64,000 nt of DNA from positions 1 to 64,000 of the forward strand of contig JADMII010000007.1 of the NCBI GenBank assembly GCA_015478665.1, written 5' to 3'. The DNA comes from Dehalococcoidia bacterium. GTDB lineage: Bacteria > Chloroflexota > Dehalococcoidia > DSTF01 > JACRBR01. The translations under genes and the position numbers were made by a program. The notes below the pieces were generated by a model that had not been told where the DNA came from, did not search any database, and saw only the letters and a program-made list of their open reading frames with translations. Each line of letters begins with the position of its first letter. Positions within the stretch are counted from its first letter, which is position 1. This document shows positions 34,234 to 43,067 of the stretch, piece after piece.

Positions 34234-36471
34234 TCACTCACGACCCGCCACCGCACGGCGGCGCCCACGCCTCCGACGCGCGCCCACGCCGCACGCCAGC
34301 AGGCCGAGCGTCGCCGCGCCGGCGGCGACTGCGAGCGGCAGCCGACCGAGGCCGCTTCCGCCAGCGCTTCCCGACCCCGTGTCCGGCAGCGTGCGGCGCG
34401 GCGCCGGCGGCGCCACTGCGACACCACCGACGCCGACGAAGGCCAGCAGGCGCTGCTGGACTACCGCAAACAACCCGCCCCCGGTGCCCACCAGCGCGAA
34501 CGCCCGCTCCGGCGCGACGAATAGGATCGAGACGTCCGGAGGGTAGCCTTCCGATGCTGCGCCGGCCGGCTGCGCCAACCACGTCGCGCCGCCGTCCGCG
34601 CTGCGCCAGATCGTCGGCGTGCACTGCGACGCGCTGCACTGGTACCCGCCGGCGCGGCCCGTCTGTCCGTCGAAGAAGCGCAGGCCGAAGAGGGCCGCGC
34701 CGGGGATGCGGCCCGCCCGCCACGTCCTGCCGCCGTCGGATGTGCGCCACACCGTCGCCGCGCCGCTGCAATTCCGGCTGACCCAGGCACGCAGCGCATC
34801 GATCGCCGCGACCGGGTTGCTGCGGATGCATGAATCCGAGGGCGGGATGTCGGCGAGCCGCAGCCACGTATCGCCGCCGTCGGCGGAGCGGTAGGTGCGG
34901 GCCGGGCAGGTGCTGGCGCCGGGCGGGCAGGCGGCGGCGAAGGCCCAGAGCGTCCGCGCATCGACGAACGCGAGCTGCGCGTCCGGCTCGGGCGGCCGCT
35001 GCTGACGCCACGTCGCGCCGCCGTCGCTCGTGCGGAACAGCGCATTGTCGGGCGCAGCCGGCGAGGCGAGCCAGCCGTTACGGGAATCGACGAAGTGCAC
35101 CGTCGGGACGTCGCCGAGCTGCGTGTCGAACTGCCTCGACCAGGTCACGCCGCCGTCCGTCGAATGCAAGACGGTGATATTCGAGCAGTCAGGCTGACAC
35201 GCGCGCGTCACAGCCCAGCCCTCGCTCGCCGAAATGAAGTCCAGCGAGACCGGAACGAAATCGCTGATCGGCGTCCACGTCAGCCCCGCGTCCTCGCTGC
35301 GCAGCAGGCGCGACGCCGCGAGCCAGCCGCGCGATGCGTCGACGAAGTCGAATGCGCCGGAGCCGACGGTCATCGGGAAGTTCGCCAGCCCCCACGTCGT
35401 CCCGTCCGCCGTCCATTGCGGCGTCGCCGTGCCGAGCCAGACGCCGCGCTGCCGGCCGGCGAAAGCAACCGTGCGCAAGACGCCATCCGACGCGCCGATC
35501 TGCCTCCAGGTCTCGCCGCCATCGCTCGTCTCGAAGAGGCGCGAGGCGCAGCTGTTGCCGCAGACTTCGTCCGAGACGAGCAGATCGCTGGCGCCCAGCG
35601 CCTGCAGCGCGACCGCGCCGTCTCGCGTCGTCCGCACCGTCTTCCAGGTGCTGCCGCCGTCCGTCGTGCGCAGCACCTGCTCGTCACACGGATTGCCCGA
35701 ACTACAGCTGGTCGCCGCCGCCCAACCTGTATTCGCTCCCGTGAACGCCAGGCGGTCGATGAGCGAAGGCACCGGCGTCGTCTGCCACGAGGCGCCGCCG
35801 TCGTCGCTCCGCAGCAGCGCGTACTCGAGCGCCTGGCAGCCGACGCCGCCATGCGGGTTCGTCACCGACGCGCAGCGCTGGCCGGCCATCCAGATCCGTG
35901 CGCCGTCCGCAAGCGCGCTGATCGCGCCGATGGCGTAGTCGCCCGCGATCCGCAGCTCCCGCCACGAGGCGCCGGCGTCGTCCGTGCGGAGGATGACGCG
36001 CGGCGACGGATCGAGCATGACGACATCGCTGAAGCCGGCGCGAAAGCCGGCGGCGATTGCGCGATCGCCGCCGAGTGACGCGACCGCGAGGAGGTTCACC
36101 TGCGTGCCGGAAGTCTGGCGGCGCCACGTCATGCCACCATCGGCGGTGCCGAAGACGACGCCGTTCGGGCCGACAGCCCAGCCGTGCATGCCGTCCGGCG
36201 CGGCCGCGAGGCTGCTGTAGCCGCCGAAGTCCTCGGCGGTCTCCGCCAGCGACCAGCCACGTCCGCCGTCGGCCGAGCGGAAGATACCGCCGAAGCCCGT
36301 CGCCCAGACGACATCGGGCGACGCGAAGACGGCGTCATAGATCTCGCCCGATGGCAGCGTCAGGCGTGTCTGCCACCCCGGCTCCTGCCCTGCCTGGTCC
36401 GCCGATGCCCCGCCGGAGAGCGCGAGGAACAGCACCGCCGCCGCCAGCACGATCACCACCACGCGTCGCAT
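34234..36471 (-). CDS. Secreted YCF48/BNR-repeat protein with LPDTG sorting signal
   Basis: The 745-residue protein has a signal peptide (MRRVVVIVLAAAVLFLALSGGASA), then about a dozen repeats with the sialidase-type Asp-box core (RSADGG-x-W, RTDDAGASW, RTTDGGSTW, ETSDGGETW, RSEDAGLTW, HSTDGGVTW), as in YCF48/BNR beta propellers. It ends with a Pro-rich linker, LPDTG at about 695-699, a hydrophobic stretch and an Arg cluster (GARRRRGRRR), the layout of a sortase substrate. The start ATG 36471 has AAAGGTGG upstream; GTG 36480 is an alternative. Paired cysteines occur in several blades. It is probably a cell-surface anchored propeller binding a protein or glycan. No sortase gene is in the window. 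Confidence 0.85.
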   Translation of the reverse strand: MRRVVVIVLAAAVLFLALSGGASADQAGQEPGWQTRLTLPSGEIYDAVFASPDVVWATGFGGIFRSADGGRGWSLAETAEDFGGYSSLAAAPDGMHGWAVGPNGVVFGTADGGMTWRRQTSGTQVNLLAVASLGGDRAIAAGFRAGFSDVVMLDPSPRVILRTDDAGASWRELRIAGDYAIGAISALADGARIWMAGQRCASVTNPHGGVGCQALEYALLRSDDGGASWQTTPVPSLIDRLAFTGANTGWAAATSCSSGNPCDEQVLRTTDGGSTWKTVRTTRDGAVALQALGASDLLVSDEVCGNSCASRLFETSDGGETWRQIGASDGVLRTVAFAGRQRGVWLGTATPQWTADGTTWGLANFPMTVGSGAFDFVDASRGWLAASRLLRSEDAGLTWTPISDFVPVSLDFISASEGWAVTRACQPDCSNITVLHSTDGGVTWSRQFDTQLGDVPTVHFVDSRNGWLASPAAPDNALFRTSDGGATWRQQRPPEPDAQLAFVDARTLWAFAAACPPGASTCPARTYRSADGGDTWLRLADIPPSDSCIRSNPVAAIDALRAWVSRNCSGAATVWRTSDGGRTWRAGRIPGAALFGLRFFDGQTGRAGGYQCSASQCTPTIWRSADGGATWLAQPAGAASEGYPPDVSILFVAPERAFALVGTGGGLFAVVQQRLLAFVGVGGVAVAPPAPRRTLPDTGSGSAGGSGLGRLPLAVAAGAATLGLLACGVGARRRRGRRRAVAGRE

Positions 36472-36935
36472 CGCATCCACCTTTCAGCGCAGCCCTGCGT
36501 CCGTTAGAACGCCTCAATGCCGGCAAAGGTGAACGCCGGATGCGCTGAAATCGGCCGAATTGACGGCTCACGCAGACGCCGCGTCGCAGTCGCGGCGGCG
36601 GCGCGGCTGGAGAGCGAGCGCGCAAAGGCGCCGAAGCGTGCGGCGGCTGTGCGGTCGAAGGTCAACGATCGTCGTCGCCGCCGTTCGTCATGCCGCTCGC
36701 GTGCTGGCGCATCTGCGGTTGAAACGTCGGGCTTGGCGGGTCGATCCCGTCGCATCGAGCATTCCCTGCGCCAGAGCCGGTCACTCATCCCGGAACTTCA
36801 CGAGCCGTCGCGGCGGGCACGTGCTTCGCCGCTCATACGCCCGAACGCCAGCCGCACGGGGCTTCGGGCCAGATGATCAGGCCGCTGCCGGCGCGGGGCG
36901 TCACAGGAATGCGCCGAGGCCAGTGCCCGCCGGGG
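36472..36935. other. Non-coding stretch
   Basis: No credible gene. Frames here are Arg-rich and lack ribosome-binding sites. It must contain the promoter for the LPDTG gene on the minus strand, but I see no clear hexamer pair. Confidence 0.45.
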
Positions 36936-37811
36936 TCAGGCGACCGGGACGGGCAGAACGACGCCGGCATCATCGAGCAGCGCGACGATGCGCTCGAGCT
37001 TGCCTTCGCCATCGAAGCGGCTCTGCCCGTAGAGCGGCTCGATCACCGCCATCGTCTCGACCGTCGAGCCGGCGGTGGCGAAGACGGCCACCTCCTCGCG
37101 GCGGCCGACCACGCGGTCGAGCAGGTAGGGGCTGGGCTCGCCGCCGCCGGTGATCACCATGCAGCGCAGGTCGGTGAGCAAGGCGGCCAGCTGAATGTCC
37201 GTCTTGTCGAAGCGCGTGATGACGCAGATCCGCTCGCGGTTGGCGAAGTAGGGCGACGCGGCATCCGACGCGACCGTGCCGATCATGATCCGGTCGAAGG
37301 CGACCGGTTCCCCGGTACGATGCAGCCAGCGGGCATCGAGGGCGCCGGCGATGTCGTCCAGCGAGGGGACGGCGAGGATGCGGTCTTCCGGCAGCGCGGC
37401 GAGGATGCCCGCCCGCGCAGCGACGGTGGCGAGATCGGCAGCGGGCACGCGCGTGACGATCCGCCCGAGCAGCGCCGCTGCCGGCAGGTCGACGTCCGGC
37501 GATTTCGCGCCGCCCACGACGACGACGCGCGCGTCGAGTGTGCTCGCGGCGTCTCTGACCGCGCCCGCCGGCGCCTCGATGACGGCGTCGCCGGACAGCG
37601 ACGCCGCCTCCTCTGCCGAGAGCGGTCGATCCGGGGCCGAAAGATAGGGCAGCGCCGCGAAGGCCGCCGCGTCGGCGACCGCGCCGTCGTCGCCGGCGAG
37701 CCGCGCGAGCGTCACCGGCGCGCCGTCGCGCGCGAGACGGTAGGCGAGGCCGGCGGCGACGAGACTGCGGCCGACGCGCGGCTCTGCGGATGCGACGAGC
37801 AGTGTGGTCAT
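36936..37811 (-). CDS. BioD/DRTGG-like P-loop-family protein with degenerate nucleotide site
   Basis: The 291-residue protein resembles the N-terminal half of long phosphotransacetylases: a dethiobiotin-synthetase-like domain (MTTLLVASAEPRVGRSLVAAGLAYRLARDG) followed by a DRTGG-like domain (IMIGTVASDAASPYFANRERICVITRFDKTDIQLAALLTDLRCMVITGG). The Walker A lysine position is Arg (SAEPRVGRS), so ATP hydrolysis is doubtful. There is no phosphotransacetylase catalytic domain. Such stand-alone proteins are thought to sense acyl or nucleotide ligands. The start ATG 37811 has GTGAGGC upstream, and TATACT (37843-37838, minus strand) is a likely -10. Confidence 0.7.
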   Translation of the reverse strand: MTTLLVASAEPRVGRSLVAAGLAYRLARDGAPVTLARLAGDDGAVADAAAFAALPYLSAPDRPLSAEEAASLSGDAVIEAPAGAVRDAASTLDARVVVVGGAKSPDVDLPAAALLGRIVTRVPAADLATVAARAGILAALPEDRILAVPSLDDIAGALDARWLHRTGEPVAFDRIMIGTVASDAASPYFANRERICVITRFDKTDIQLAALLTDLRCMVITGGGEPSPYLLDRVVGRREEVAVFATAGSTVETMAVIEPLYGQSRFDGEGKLERIVALLDDAGVVLPVPVA

Positions 37812-38093
37812 CGAAGCCTCACGCTGGGTTCATGCCAGTATAGCAGCGGCCTTTCGTTGACAGCAGCGAGCGATGCCGCTGCAGCAGGCACGCGCAGGCC
37901 CGGCCGATCACGAGCTCCGCGCACGATGCGCTCGTGGCGCTCGACGCCGACGGCGTCGCGCTGCGAGTGCGTCGGCAAGACGGTTCGGCGAGTCGTCTCT
38001 CGGTGCTGTTCATGTGATGCGGTGTCTGTGACGGAATCACTTCCCCCCTACGGCGTGCCAGAACAGTGACCATCTACACAACGAGCCGTTCGC
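37812..38093. other. Divergent spacer upstream of tRNA-Phe
   Basis: Holds the minus-strand TATACT -10 box of the DRTGG-like gene at 37838-37843. Nothing else is recognised. Confidence 0.45.
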
Positions 38094-38123
38094 TTGCCCG
38101 CTCTCGCGGCCCGTCGATACACT
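38094..38123 (+). promoter_or_regulatory. Promoter of tRNA-Phe
   Basis: TTGCCC (38094-38099) and TACACT (38118-38123) are 18 bases apart and end nine bases before the mature tRNA. Confidence 0.6.
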
Positions 38124-38132
38124 CAGGCTCCA

Positions 38133-38208
38133 GCCGAGGTAGCTCAGGTGGTAGAGCACACGACTGAAAATCGTGGTGTCGCCAGTTCGACTCTGGCCCT
38201 CGGCACCA
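38133..38208 (+). tRNA. tRNA-Phe (GAA)
   Basis: The 76-base sequence folds fully: acceptor stem GCCGAGG/CCTCGGC, D arm GCTC-AGGTGGTA-GAGC, anticodon stem CACGA/TCGTG with loop CTGAAAA (anticodon GAA), T arm GCCAG-TTCGACT-CTGGC, discriminator A and an encoded CCA. The anticodon reads Phe codons UUU and UUC. Confidence 0.97.
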
Positions 38209-38225
38209 TCACACACGAACGCGCC

Positions 38226-38261
38226 AAGGCGGCGGCGGGAGCACATCCCGGCCGCCGCCTT
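38226..38261 (+). terminator. Hairpin after tRNA-Phe
   Basis: AAGGCGGCGGC and GCCGCCGCCTT pair perfectly over 11 bp around a loop that can itself pair (GGGA/TCCC). No T-run follows. Confidence 0.55.
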
Positions 38262-38402
38262 CGCACGCACGCTACAGCCCGATCGGCGTGCGACGACACA
38301 CGCGGCGGACGCGGCATCAGCGTGACACGTTGGAATGCGACTCCAGGGACCGCTCCGACGAAACGCGCGCGTGCTGTACCCGGCAGGATCGCAGGCAACT
38401 CG

Positions 38403-39362
38403 TCAGCCGGCGGCGAGCGCGCGGCGCAGGAAGGCGCCTGTGCGCTCGCTGGCATCGGTGATGGCGGCGAGCGCCGGGAAGAGCATGAAGTCGTGCGGCA
38501 TGCCGTCGTACTCGTGCAGCTCGACGGCGCGCCCGGCGGTCCGCAGCCGCTCGGCGAACTGCACGCCGTCGTCGTACAGCGGGTCGATGCCGCCGACGAC
38601 CACGCAGGCCGGCGGGAACGACGACAGGTCGCCTCGCAGTGGGCTGACGAGCGGCTGCGCCCACTGCTCGCTGTCCGGCGCGTAGCACGAGCGCCAGTGG
38701 CGCATCGTCGCGTCATCGATCAGCAGGTCGTCCGGACCGAAGGCCGCGAACGAGCGCGTTGCCATCGCCAGGTCGGTCCAGGCGCAGGTGAGGCCGACGG
38801 CGGCCGGCGGCTCGTCACCTTCCGCGAGCAGGCGCAGGCTGAGCGCCGCCGCGAGGTTGCCGCCCGCGGAGTCGCCGGCGACAGCGATCCTCGACGGGTC
38901 GCCGCCGAGCGACGCCGCACGATCCTTCAGCCAGCGGTACGCCGCCGCGCAGTCATCGAGCGGCGCAGGATACGGGTGCTCCGGCGCCCGCCGATAGTCG
39001 ATGCTGAAGACGAGCGCGCCCGCTTCGAGCGCCAGCTGCTTCGTAATGCGCGCCGTCGTCTCCGGCGACATGATGACGAAACCGCCGCCGTGCATGTAGA
39101 GGAGGACTGGCAGCGCGCGTCCGCCCGCGGGCTCGCCGGCGAACACCAGCGCCCGCATCTCACCGGCGGGCGTCGGGATGCGGATCTCCTCCTCGCGGGC
39201 GACGGTGGGCGCGCCGGCGTTGAACATCATCGCCAGCAGGGGGTCAGCGGCGCGCATCGCGGCAGCGGCCAGCTCGCGCTGCGGCGGCCGCGCGGCCACG
39301 ATGGAGTCGAAGAGCGCGCGCACTTCAGGCCGCAGCCCCTCGCGCGTGTACGACGTCGTCAT
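38403..39362 (-). CDS. Alpha/beta hydrolase of the hormone-sensitive-lipase family
   Basis: This 319-residue esterase has the HSL oxyanion motif HGGGFV, the nucleophile motif GDSAGGN, the acid Asp in GGIDPLYDDG and the His in GMPHDFMLFP. The N-terminal cap region (RPEVRALFDSIVAARPP...) is typical. It should hydrolyse short-chain esters in the cytoplasm. It lies 58 bases downstream of the CrtC/AttH-like gene on the same strand, probably one transcript. Confidence 0.9.
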   Translation of the reverse strand: MTTSYTREGLRPEVRALFDSIVAARPPQRELAAAAMRAADPLLAMMFNAGAPTVAREEEIRIPTPAGEMRALVFAGEPAGGRALPVLLYMHGGGFVIMSPETTARITKQLALEAGALVFSIDYRRAPEHPYPAPLDDCAAAYRWLKDRAASLGGDPSRIAVAGDSAGGNLAAALSLRLLAEGDEPPAAVGLTCAWTDLAMATRSFAAFGPDDLLIDDATMRHWRSCYAPDSEQWAQPLVSPLRGDLSSFPPACVVVGGIDPLYDDGVQFAERLRTAGRAVELHEYDGMPHDFMLFPALAAITDASERTGAFLRRALAAG

Positions 39363-39420
39363 CGGCGTCTCCTTCGTCGCAGCTTCCGGTCATCCTCCGG
39401 CGCTCTCGGCCGCCGGTGCG

Positions 39421-40548
39421 TCATGCCGGCGCGACGTCGCTCCACTGCCTGAAGCCGTACGGCTCGTAGGCGCCGAGCAGCAGGAATTCGATGATGCCGT
39501 GCCCGGTGCCCAGGCCGTCGATGCCCTCGACCGTGTAGTCGCAGATCGTCTCGCTCTGGCCCTGCACCCGCTGCAGGAGCGCCCTGTCGCGCAGGTCCCA
39601 CGCCTCCCCCTCGACGACGAGCGGGCCCTGGTACTGGCCGTGGCGCCAGCCGCCGCTGTACGAGTAGCCGGCGCCCGCCATGTGCAACGTCGTGCGCGGC
39701 GTCATCCGCACGAGCGCCTGCGTGCCGTCGCGGCGGGCGACGGTGAGCGTGCCCCGCTCGAAGGTGCGCGTGCCGGGACGCAGGACGATGTCGTGCGCCA
39801 CGACGGTCAGCTGCTCCGGCGGGCGCTCCTGCCCGTACGGGAAGAGCAACTCCGAAGCGGCGTGCCAGCGCGTGCCGTCGGCCGTCTCGCTGCAGGTGTA
39901 CATGAAGCAGGCGTCGTCGAACTGCACCGGCGTCCACACCCAGAAGAAGCCGACGGGACCGCCGTCCGGCGGTGGCGCAGACGGCGGCTCCGGCCCGCCC
40001 ACGCCGCGGATGCCCCACGAGTGGTCGCGCGCGCCCCACCACGTCGAAGGTTCGACGTCGAAGCGGCGGCCGGCGACGGTGAGGGCGCCCGACCAGCGCC
40101 CGTTCTGCGTGAGGCGCGTGTAGTCCATGACGGTGCGGTTTCCGGAGCGGCGGAAGAAGTGCGGCTCCTCGTAGGGAAAGGTGACGCCTTCGAAGGTCAT
40201 GTCGCAGGCGATGTCGTGCTCGTTCGGCGCGACGACGACGCGCAGGCGGCGCAGGCCTTCGAGCACCTCGACCCGGATCGGGCCGGCGCTCGTATCCATG
40301 CGCTCACTGCCCAGCGCCCGCGATGCGCGGACGATGTACTGCGTCGAGCCGTCGAGGACGCAGGTGACGAAGGCGTCGATGACGCCGATGTTCGGGTACA
40401 TCCCCATGGCGACGACGAGGAAGACGCCGCCATCGAGCGTGTGGGCGTTGAAGTAGTAGCGGTCGTAGAAGTTGCGGTCGCCCGTCGCCACATGGTCGAC
40501 AGTGTCGGACGTCTGATGGACCAGGTAATCGTCGAGCCGGGTGAGCAT
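39421..40548 (-). CDS. CrtC/AttH-like (lipocalin-fold) protein
   Basis: The 375-residue protein is beta-rich with the motif STWWGARDHSWGIRG and a second-half block (HMAGAGYSYSGGWRHGQYQGPLVVEGEAWDL). This is the twin lipocalin-like layout of CrtC hydratases and AttH-like proteins; several relatives act on terpenoid or steroid-like lipids. The start ATG 40548 has GGAGGCG four bases upstream; the frame is open beyond. It is divergent from the dehydratase operon and cotranscribed with the esterase. Exact substrate unknown. Confidence 0.62.
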   Translation of the reverse strand: MLTRLDDYLVHQTSDTVDHVATGDRNFYDRYYFNAHTLDGGVFLVVAMGMYPNIGVIDAFVTCVLDGSTQYIVRASRALGSERMDTSAGPIRVEVLEGLRRLRVVVAPNEHDIACDMTFEGVTFPYEEPHFFRRSGNRTVMDYTRLTQNGRWSGALTVAGRRFDVEPSTWWGARDHSWGIRGVGGPEPPSAPPPDGGPVGFFWVWTPVQFDDACFMYTCSETADGTRWHAASELLFPYGQERPPEQLTVVAHDIVLRPGTRTFERGTLTVARRDGTQALVRMTPRTTLHMAGAGYSYSGGWRHGQYQGPLVVEGEAWDLRDRALLQRVQGQSETICDYTVEGIDGLGTGHGIIEFLLLGAYEPYGFRQWSDVAPA

Positions 40549-40702
40549 CACGCCTCCGCCGCTGCCTGGCGGCCTGCCACTCCGCGGCATTGTAGGCGTG
40601 CGCGCCGGGAGTGGGAAGCGGGAACTGCGCGTCGCGGGCGGTAGGATGCGCCGGTCGTCTGCCCCTGTCGGCCGTCGTCCGTCGGCTGTCGTTCAGCGGG
40701 CG

Positions 40703-40731
40703 TTGCCCTTTGCTGGAGCCGGTGCTATCTT
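40703..40731 (+). promoter_or_regulatory. Promoter of the dehydratase/SDR operon
   Basis: TTGCCC (40703-40708), a 17-base spacer and TATCTT (40726-40731) precede the first gene by 57 bases. This promoter may serve all six genes to 45019. Confidence 0.5.
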
Positions 40732-40788
40732 CGATTCGCCGTCAACTCTGACGCGCACGTGAGACTTCGCACCAACCTGAGGTAGCCG

Positions 40789-41277
40789 ATGGCACAGGCA
40801 TCCTCCGTCGTCACCGACGACATGCGCGCCCTCGTCGGCGTCGAAGGCGCCCCCATGACGCTCGAGGTGGAGAAGACGAACTGCCGCATGTTCGCGCGCT
40901 CGGTCGGCCACACCGACGCGATCTACTACGACGAGGCGGCGGCGAAGGCGCGCGGCCACCGCAGCATCGTCGCGCCACCGGGCTTCATGGGCACGCCGGT
41001 GTTTCACCCCGGCCAGGCGCCGACGGGGCCGGCGCAGAGCCGCGGCTACAGCATCCCGTACAAGCGGGTGCTGAACGGCGGCACGGAGTATGAGTACTTC
41101 CCGGAGAACGGCGTCATCTGCGCCGGCGACACGATCACCGCGCGCAGCAAGATCAGCGCCTTCGAGGAGACGGAGGGCAGCCTCGGACCGATGCTGATCA
41201 CGACCCGCGAGACGACGTACACGAACCAGGACGGCAAGGTCGTCGCGAAGATGTACGGGACGACGATCCAGTACTGA
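40789..41277 (+). CDS. FAS1-like dehydratase (MaoC N-type), pair A first subunit
   Basis: The 162-residue single hot-dog protein matches the MaoC_dehydrat_N / FAS1-like dehydratase family: MARS-type core MFARSVGHTDAIYYDEAAAKARGHRSIVAPPGFMGTPVF and a central LNGGTEYEYFPENGVICAGDTITARSKI. It lacks the catalytic GDxNPxH motif. Such subunits pair with a catalytic MaoC partner to hydrate or dehydrate 3-hydroxyacyl-CoA or -ACP. The partner is the next gene, 58 bases on. It is about half identical by eye to the gene at 41949, so the pair is duplicated. Confidence 0.85.
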   Translation: MAQASSVVTDDMRALVGVEGAPMTLEVEKTNCRMFARSVGHTDAIYYDEAAAKARGHRSIVAPPGFMGTPVFHPGQAPTGPAQSRGYSIPYKRVLNGGTEYEYFPENGVICAGDTITARSKISAFEETEGSLGPMLITTRETTYTNQDGKVVAKMYGTTIQY

Positions 41278-41335
41278 TCCCCGGTCACTGGAGTCGGGGA
41301 CGCGCCAGAGCCGCGGCGCGGGCGGAGGTGAGAGC

Positions 41336-41767
41336 ATGGGCGAGCAGGTGTACTTCGAGGACGTCCGCGAGGGCGAGGAGATCCCGCAGCTCAAGAAGAA
41401 CTGCTCGACGCAGCAACTCGTGCTGTGGGCCGCGGGCTCCGGCGACTTCTACCAGATCCACTACGACAAGGACTTCGCACAGCGCACCGGCCTGAAGGGG
41501 CTGATCGTGCACGGCGCGCTGAAGAACGCCTTCCTCGGCCAGCTGCTGCACGACTGGGTCGGCGAGCAGGGCCAGATCCGGCGCTTCGGCTGCTCGTATC
41601 GCGGCATGGATGAGCCAGACCAGGACATCCTCTGCCGCGGCATCGTGACGAAGAAGCGCAGCGAGGATGGCCGGCACTACGTCGAATTGGACGTCTGGAC
41701 GGAGAACCCGGACGGCAAGAAGACATCGCCGGGCACGGCGATCGTGACGCTGCCGTCGCGGGCATGA
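41336..41767 (+). CDS. MaoC-like hydratase, pair A catalytic subunit
   Basis: The 143-residue hot-dog protein has the R-hydratase motif WAAGSGDFYQIHYDKDFAQ, with the catalytic Asp and His of the GDxxxxH signature, then GLKGLIVHGALKNAF and RRFGCSYRGMDEPD. It should add water to 2-enoyl-CoA or reverse, as a heterodimer with the preceding protein. Family consensus has GDxNPIH; here Tyr-Gln replace Asn-Pro, which may alter specificity. It is a paralogue of the gene at 42503. Confidence 0.85.
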   Translation: MGEQVYFEDVREGEEIPQLKKNCSTQQLVLWAAGSGDFYQIHYDKDFAQRTGLKGLIVHGALKNAFLGQLLHDWVGEQGQIRRFGCSYRGMDEPDQDILCRGIVTKKRSEDGRHYVELDVWTENPDGKKTSPGTAIVTLPSRA

Positions 41768-41948
41768 CGTACCCGGCCTCCGCCTGCGCCGGCGGGCGAA
41801 CGGTCGACGATCGAACGTGGGCGACGACATCGGACGCGCCGCGACGCTGCGATCGGCGCGAGCGCCGGGGGCAGACGGCGAACTGACAGCGCACGCGCGA
41901 TCGAAGGAGCGCGGGGCGGGACGACAGATGCAGGACGAAGGAGGAACC

Positions 41949-42449
41949 ATGCCGGATACCGAGACGAAGTTCGAGATCACGGACGAGATGCGCGCGCAGT
42001 ACGGCGTCGACAGCGCCCCGTGGACGTACGAGGTGACGACGACGAGCGTGCGCATGTACGCCCGCGGCATCGGCTCCGACGATCCGATCCACTACGACGT
42101 CGAGTTCGCGAAGGCACAGGGCTTCCGCAGTATCGTTGCGCCGCTCGGCTACATCGGCACACCCGTCTACCTGCCGGGCAAGAACGACCCGACGTTCGGC
42201 TTCCCGCGACGCGAGGGCGGGCCGCGGCTGAACATCCCGTTCCGCGGACTGCTCGACGGAGGCACGGAGACGGAGTACTTCGACTACATCTGCGCCGGCG
42301 ACGTGCTGGCCGAGACGTCACACCTGGCGGACCTGAAATACCGCGAGACCGGGCGGCCGATGCTCTTCGTCACGAACGAGTCGGTGTACACGAACGTCGC
42401 GACGGGCAAGGTCGTGGTGAAGCAGCGATTGACCTCGATCCACATGTAG
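41949..42449 (+). CDS. FAS1-like dehydratase, pair B first subunit
   Basis: The 166-residue product (MPDTETKFEITDEMRAQYGVDSAPWTYEV...) repeats the layout of the gene at 40789: VRMYARGIGSDDPIHYDVEFAKAQGFRSIVAPLGYIGTPVYLPG and LLDGGTETEYFDYICAGDVLAETSHL. It has no catalytic GDxNPxH motif. AAGGAGG five bases before ATG 41949 fixes the start. It comes from a tandem duplication of the two-gene pair. Confidence 0.86.
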   Translation: MPDTETKFEITDEMRAQYGVDSAPWTYEVTTTSVRMYARGIGSDDPIHYDVEFAKAQGFRSIVAPLGYIGTPVYLPGKNDPTFGFPRREGGPRLNIPFRGLLDGGTETEYFDYICAGDVLAETSHLADLKYRETGRPMLFVTNESVYTNVATGKVVVKQRLTSIHM

Positions 42450-42502
42450 AGCAGTCGCCGAGGAGCGTCGCAGCCGGCGGCCGATGGAACGTGAGGTGTG
42501 AG

Positions 42503-42940
42503 ATGGCGGATCAGAATTACTTCGAGGACGTGGCGGTCGGGCAGAAGCTGCCGCCGCTGACGATCGCGCCCGACAAGCAGCAGCTGGTGAAGTTCGCGGC
42601 GGGCAGCGGCGACTTCAACCCGCTGCACTTCGACGAGAACTTCCCGATGCTGAAGCCCATGGGCCTGAGCGAGAACATCGTCCACGGGCGCTTCAAGTAC
42701 GCGCAGGTGGGGCGCGCGGTATTCGCCTTCGCCGGCTACAAGGGGCGCGTGCAGCGCTTCGGCGTCAGCTATCGCGGCATGGACCCGCTGAACAAGGAGA
42801 TCACCGTCAACGGCGTCGTCACGGCGAAGCGGCAGGAGGGTGGCGAGCACATCGTCGAGCTGGACGTCTGGACGGAGAACGCCGACGGTCAGAAGACGAC
42901 GCCGGGGACGGCGGTGGTGGTGCTGCCGTCGCGGGAGTGA
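42503..42940 (+). CDS. MaoC-like hydratase, pair B catalytic subunit
   Basis: This 145-residue protein carries the canonical motif AAGSGDFNPLHFDENF, then ENIVHGRFKYAQVGRAVF and QRFGVSYRGMDPLN. The catalytic Asp and His are present and, unlike pair A, the Asn-Pro of the motif is kept. It is clearly paralogous to the gene at 41336 (the C-terminal VELDVWTENxDGxKTxPGTA is nearly the same). It should form a heterodimer with the preceding protein. Confidence 0.88.
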   Translation: MADQNYFEDVAVGQKLPPLTIAPDKQQLVKFAAGSGDFNPLHFDENFPMLKPMGLSENIVHGRFKYAQVGRAVFAFAGYKGRVQRFGVSYRGMDPLNKEITVNGVVTAKRQEGGEHIVELDVWTENADGQKTTPGTAVVVLPSRE

Positions 42941-42960
42941 CCCGCGGATGCGCAGAAGGG

Positions 42961-43005
42961 GCAGCTTGCCACGGCTGCGCGATCGGTGGATGTGTAGCAA
43001 GCTGC
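42961..43005. repeat. 9-bp inverted repeat between dehydratase and SDR genes
   Basis: GCAGCTTGC (42961-42969) and GCAAGCTGC (42997-43005) are perfect inverted repeats 27 bases apart; both are followed by CACGG. It can form a hairpin in the mRNA or bind a dimeric regulator within the operon. Confidence 0.5.
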
Positions 43006-43067
43006 CACGGGCGGGCTCGCGTCGGCCGGCTGGCGCTCGGCGTGGGAGCAATAGAGCGAGGTAGGAC

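Noticed and set aside
36517-36876. 119-codon Arg-rich frame upstream of the DRTGG-like gene
   Set aside because: No ribosome-binding site, composition typical of non-coding GC-rich DNA, no domain.
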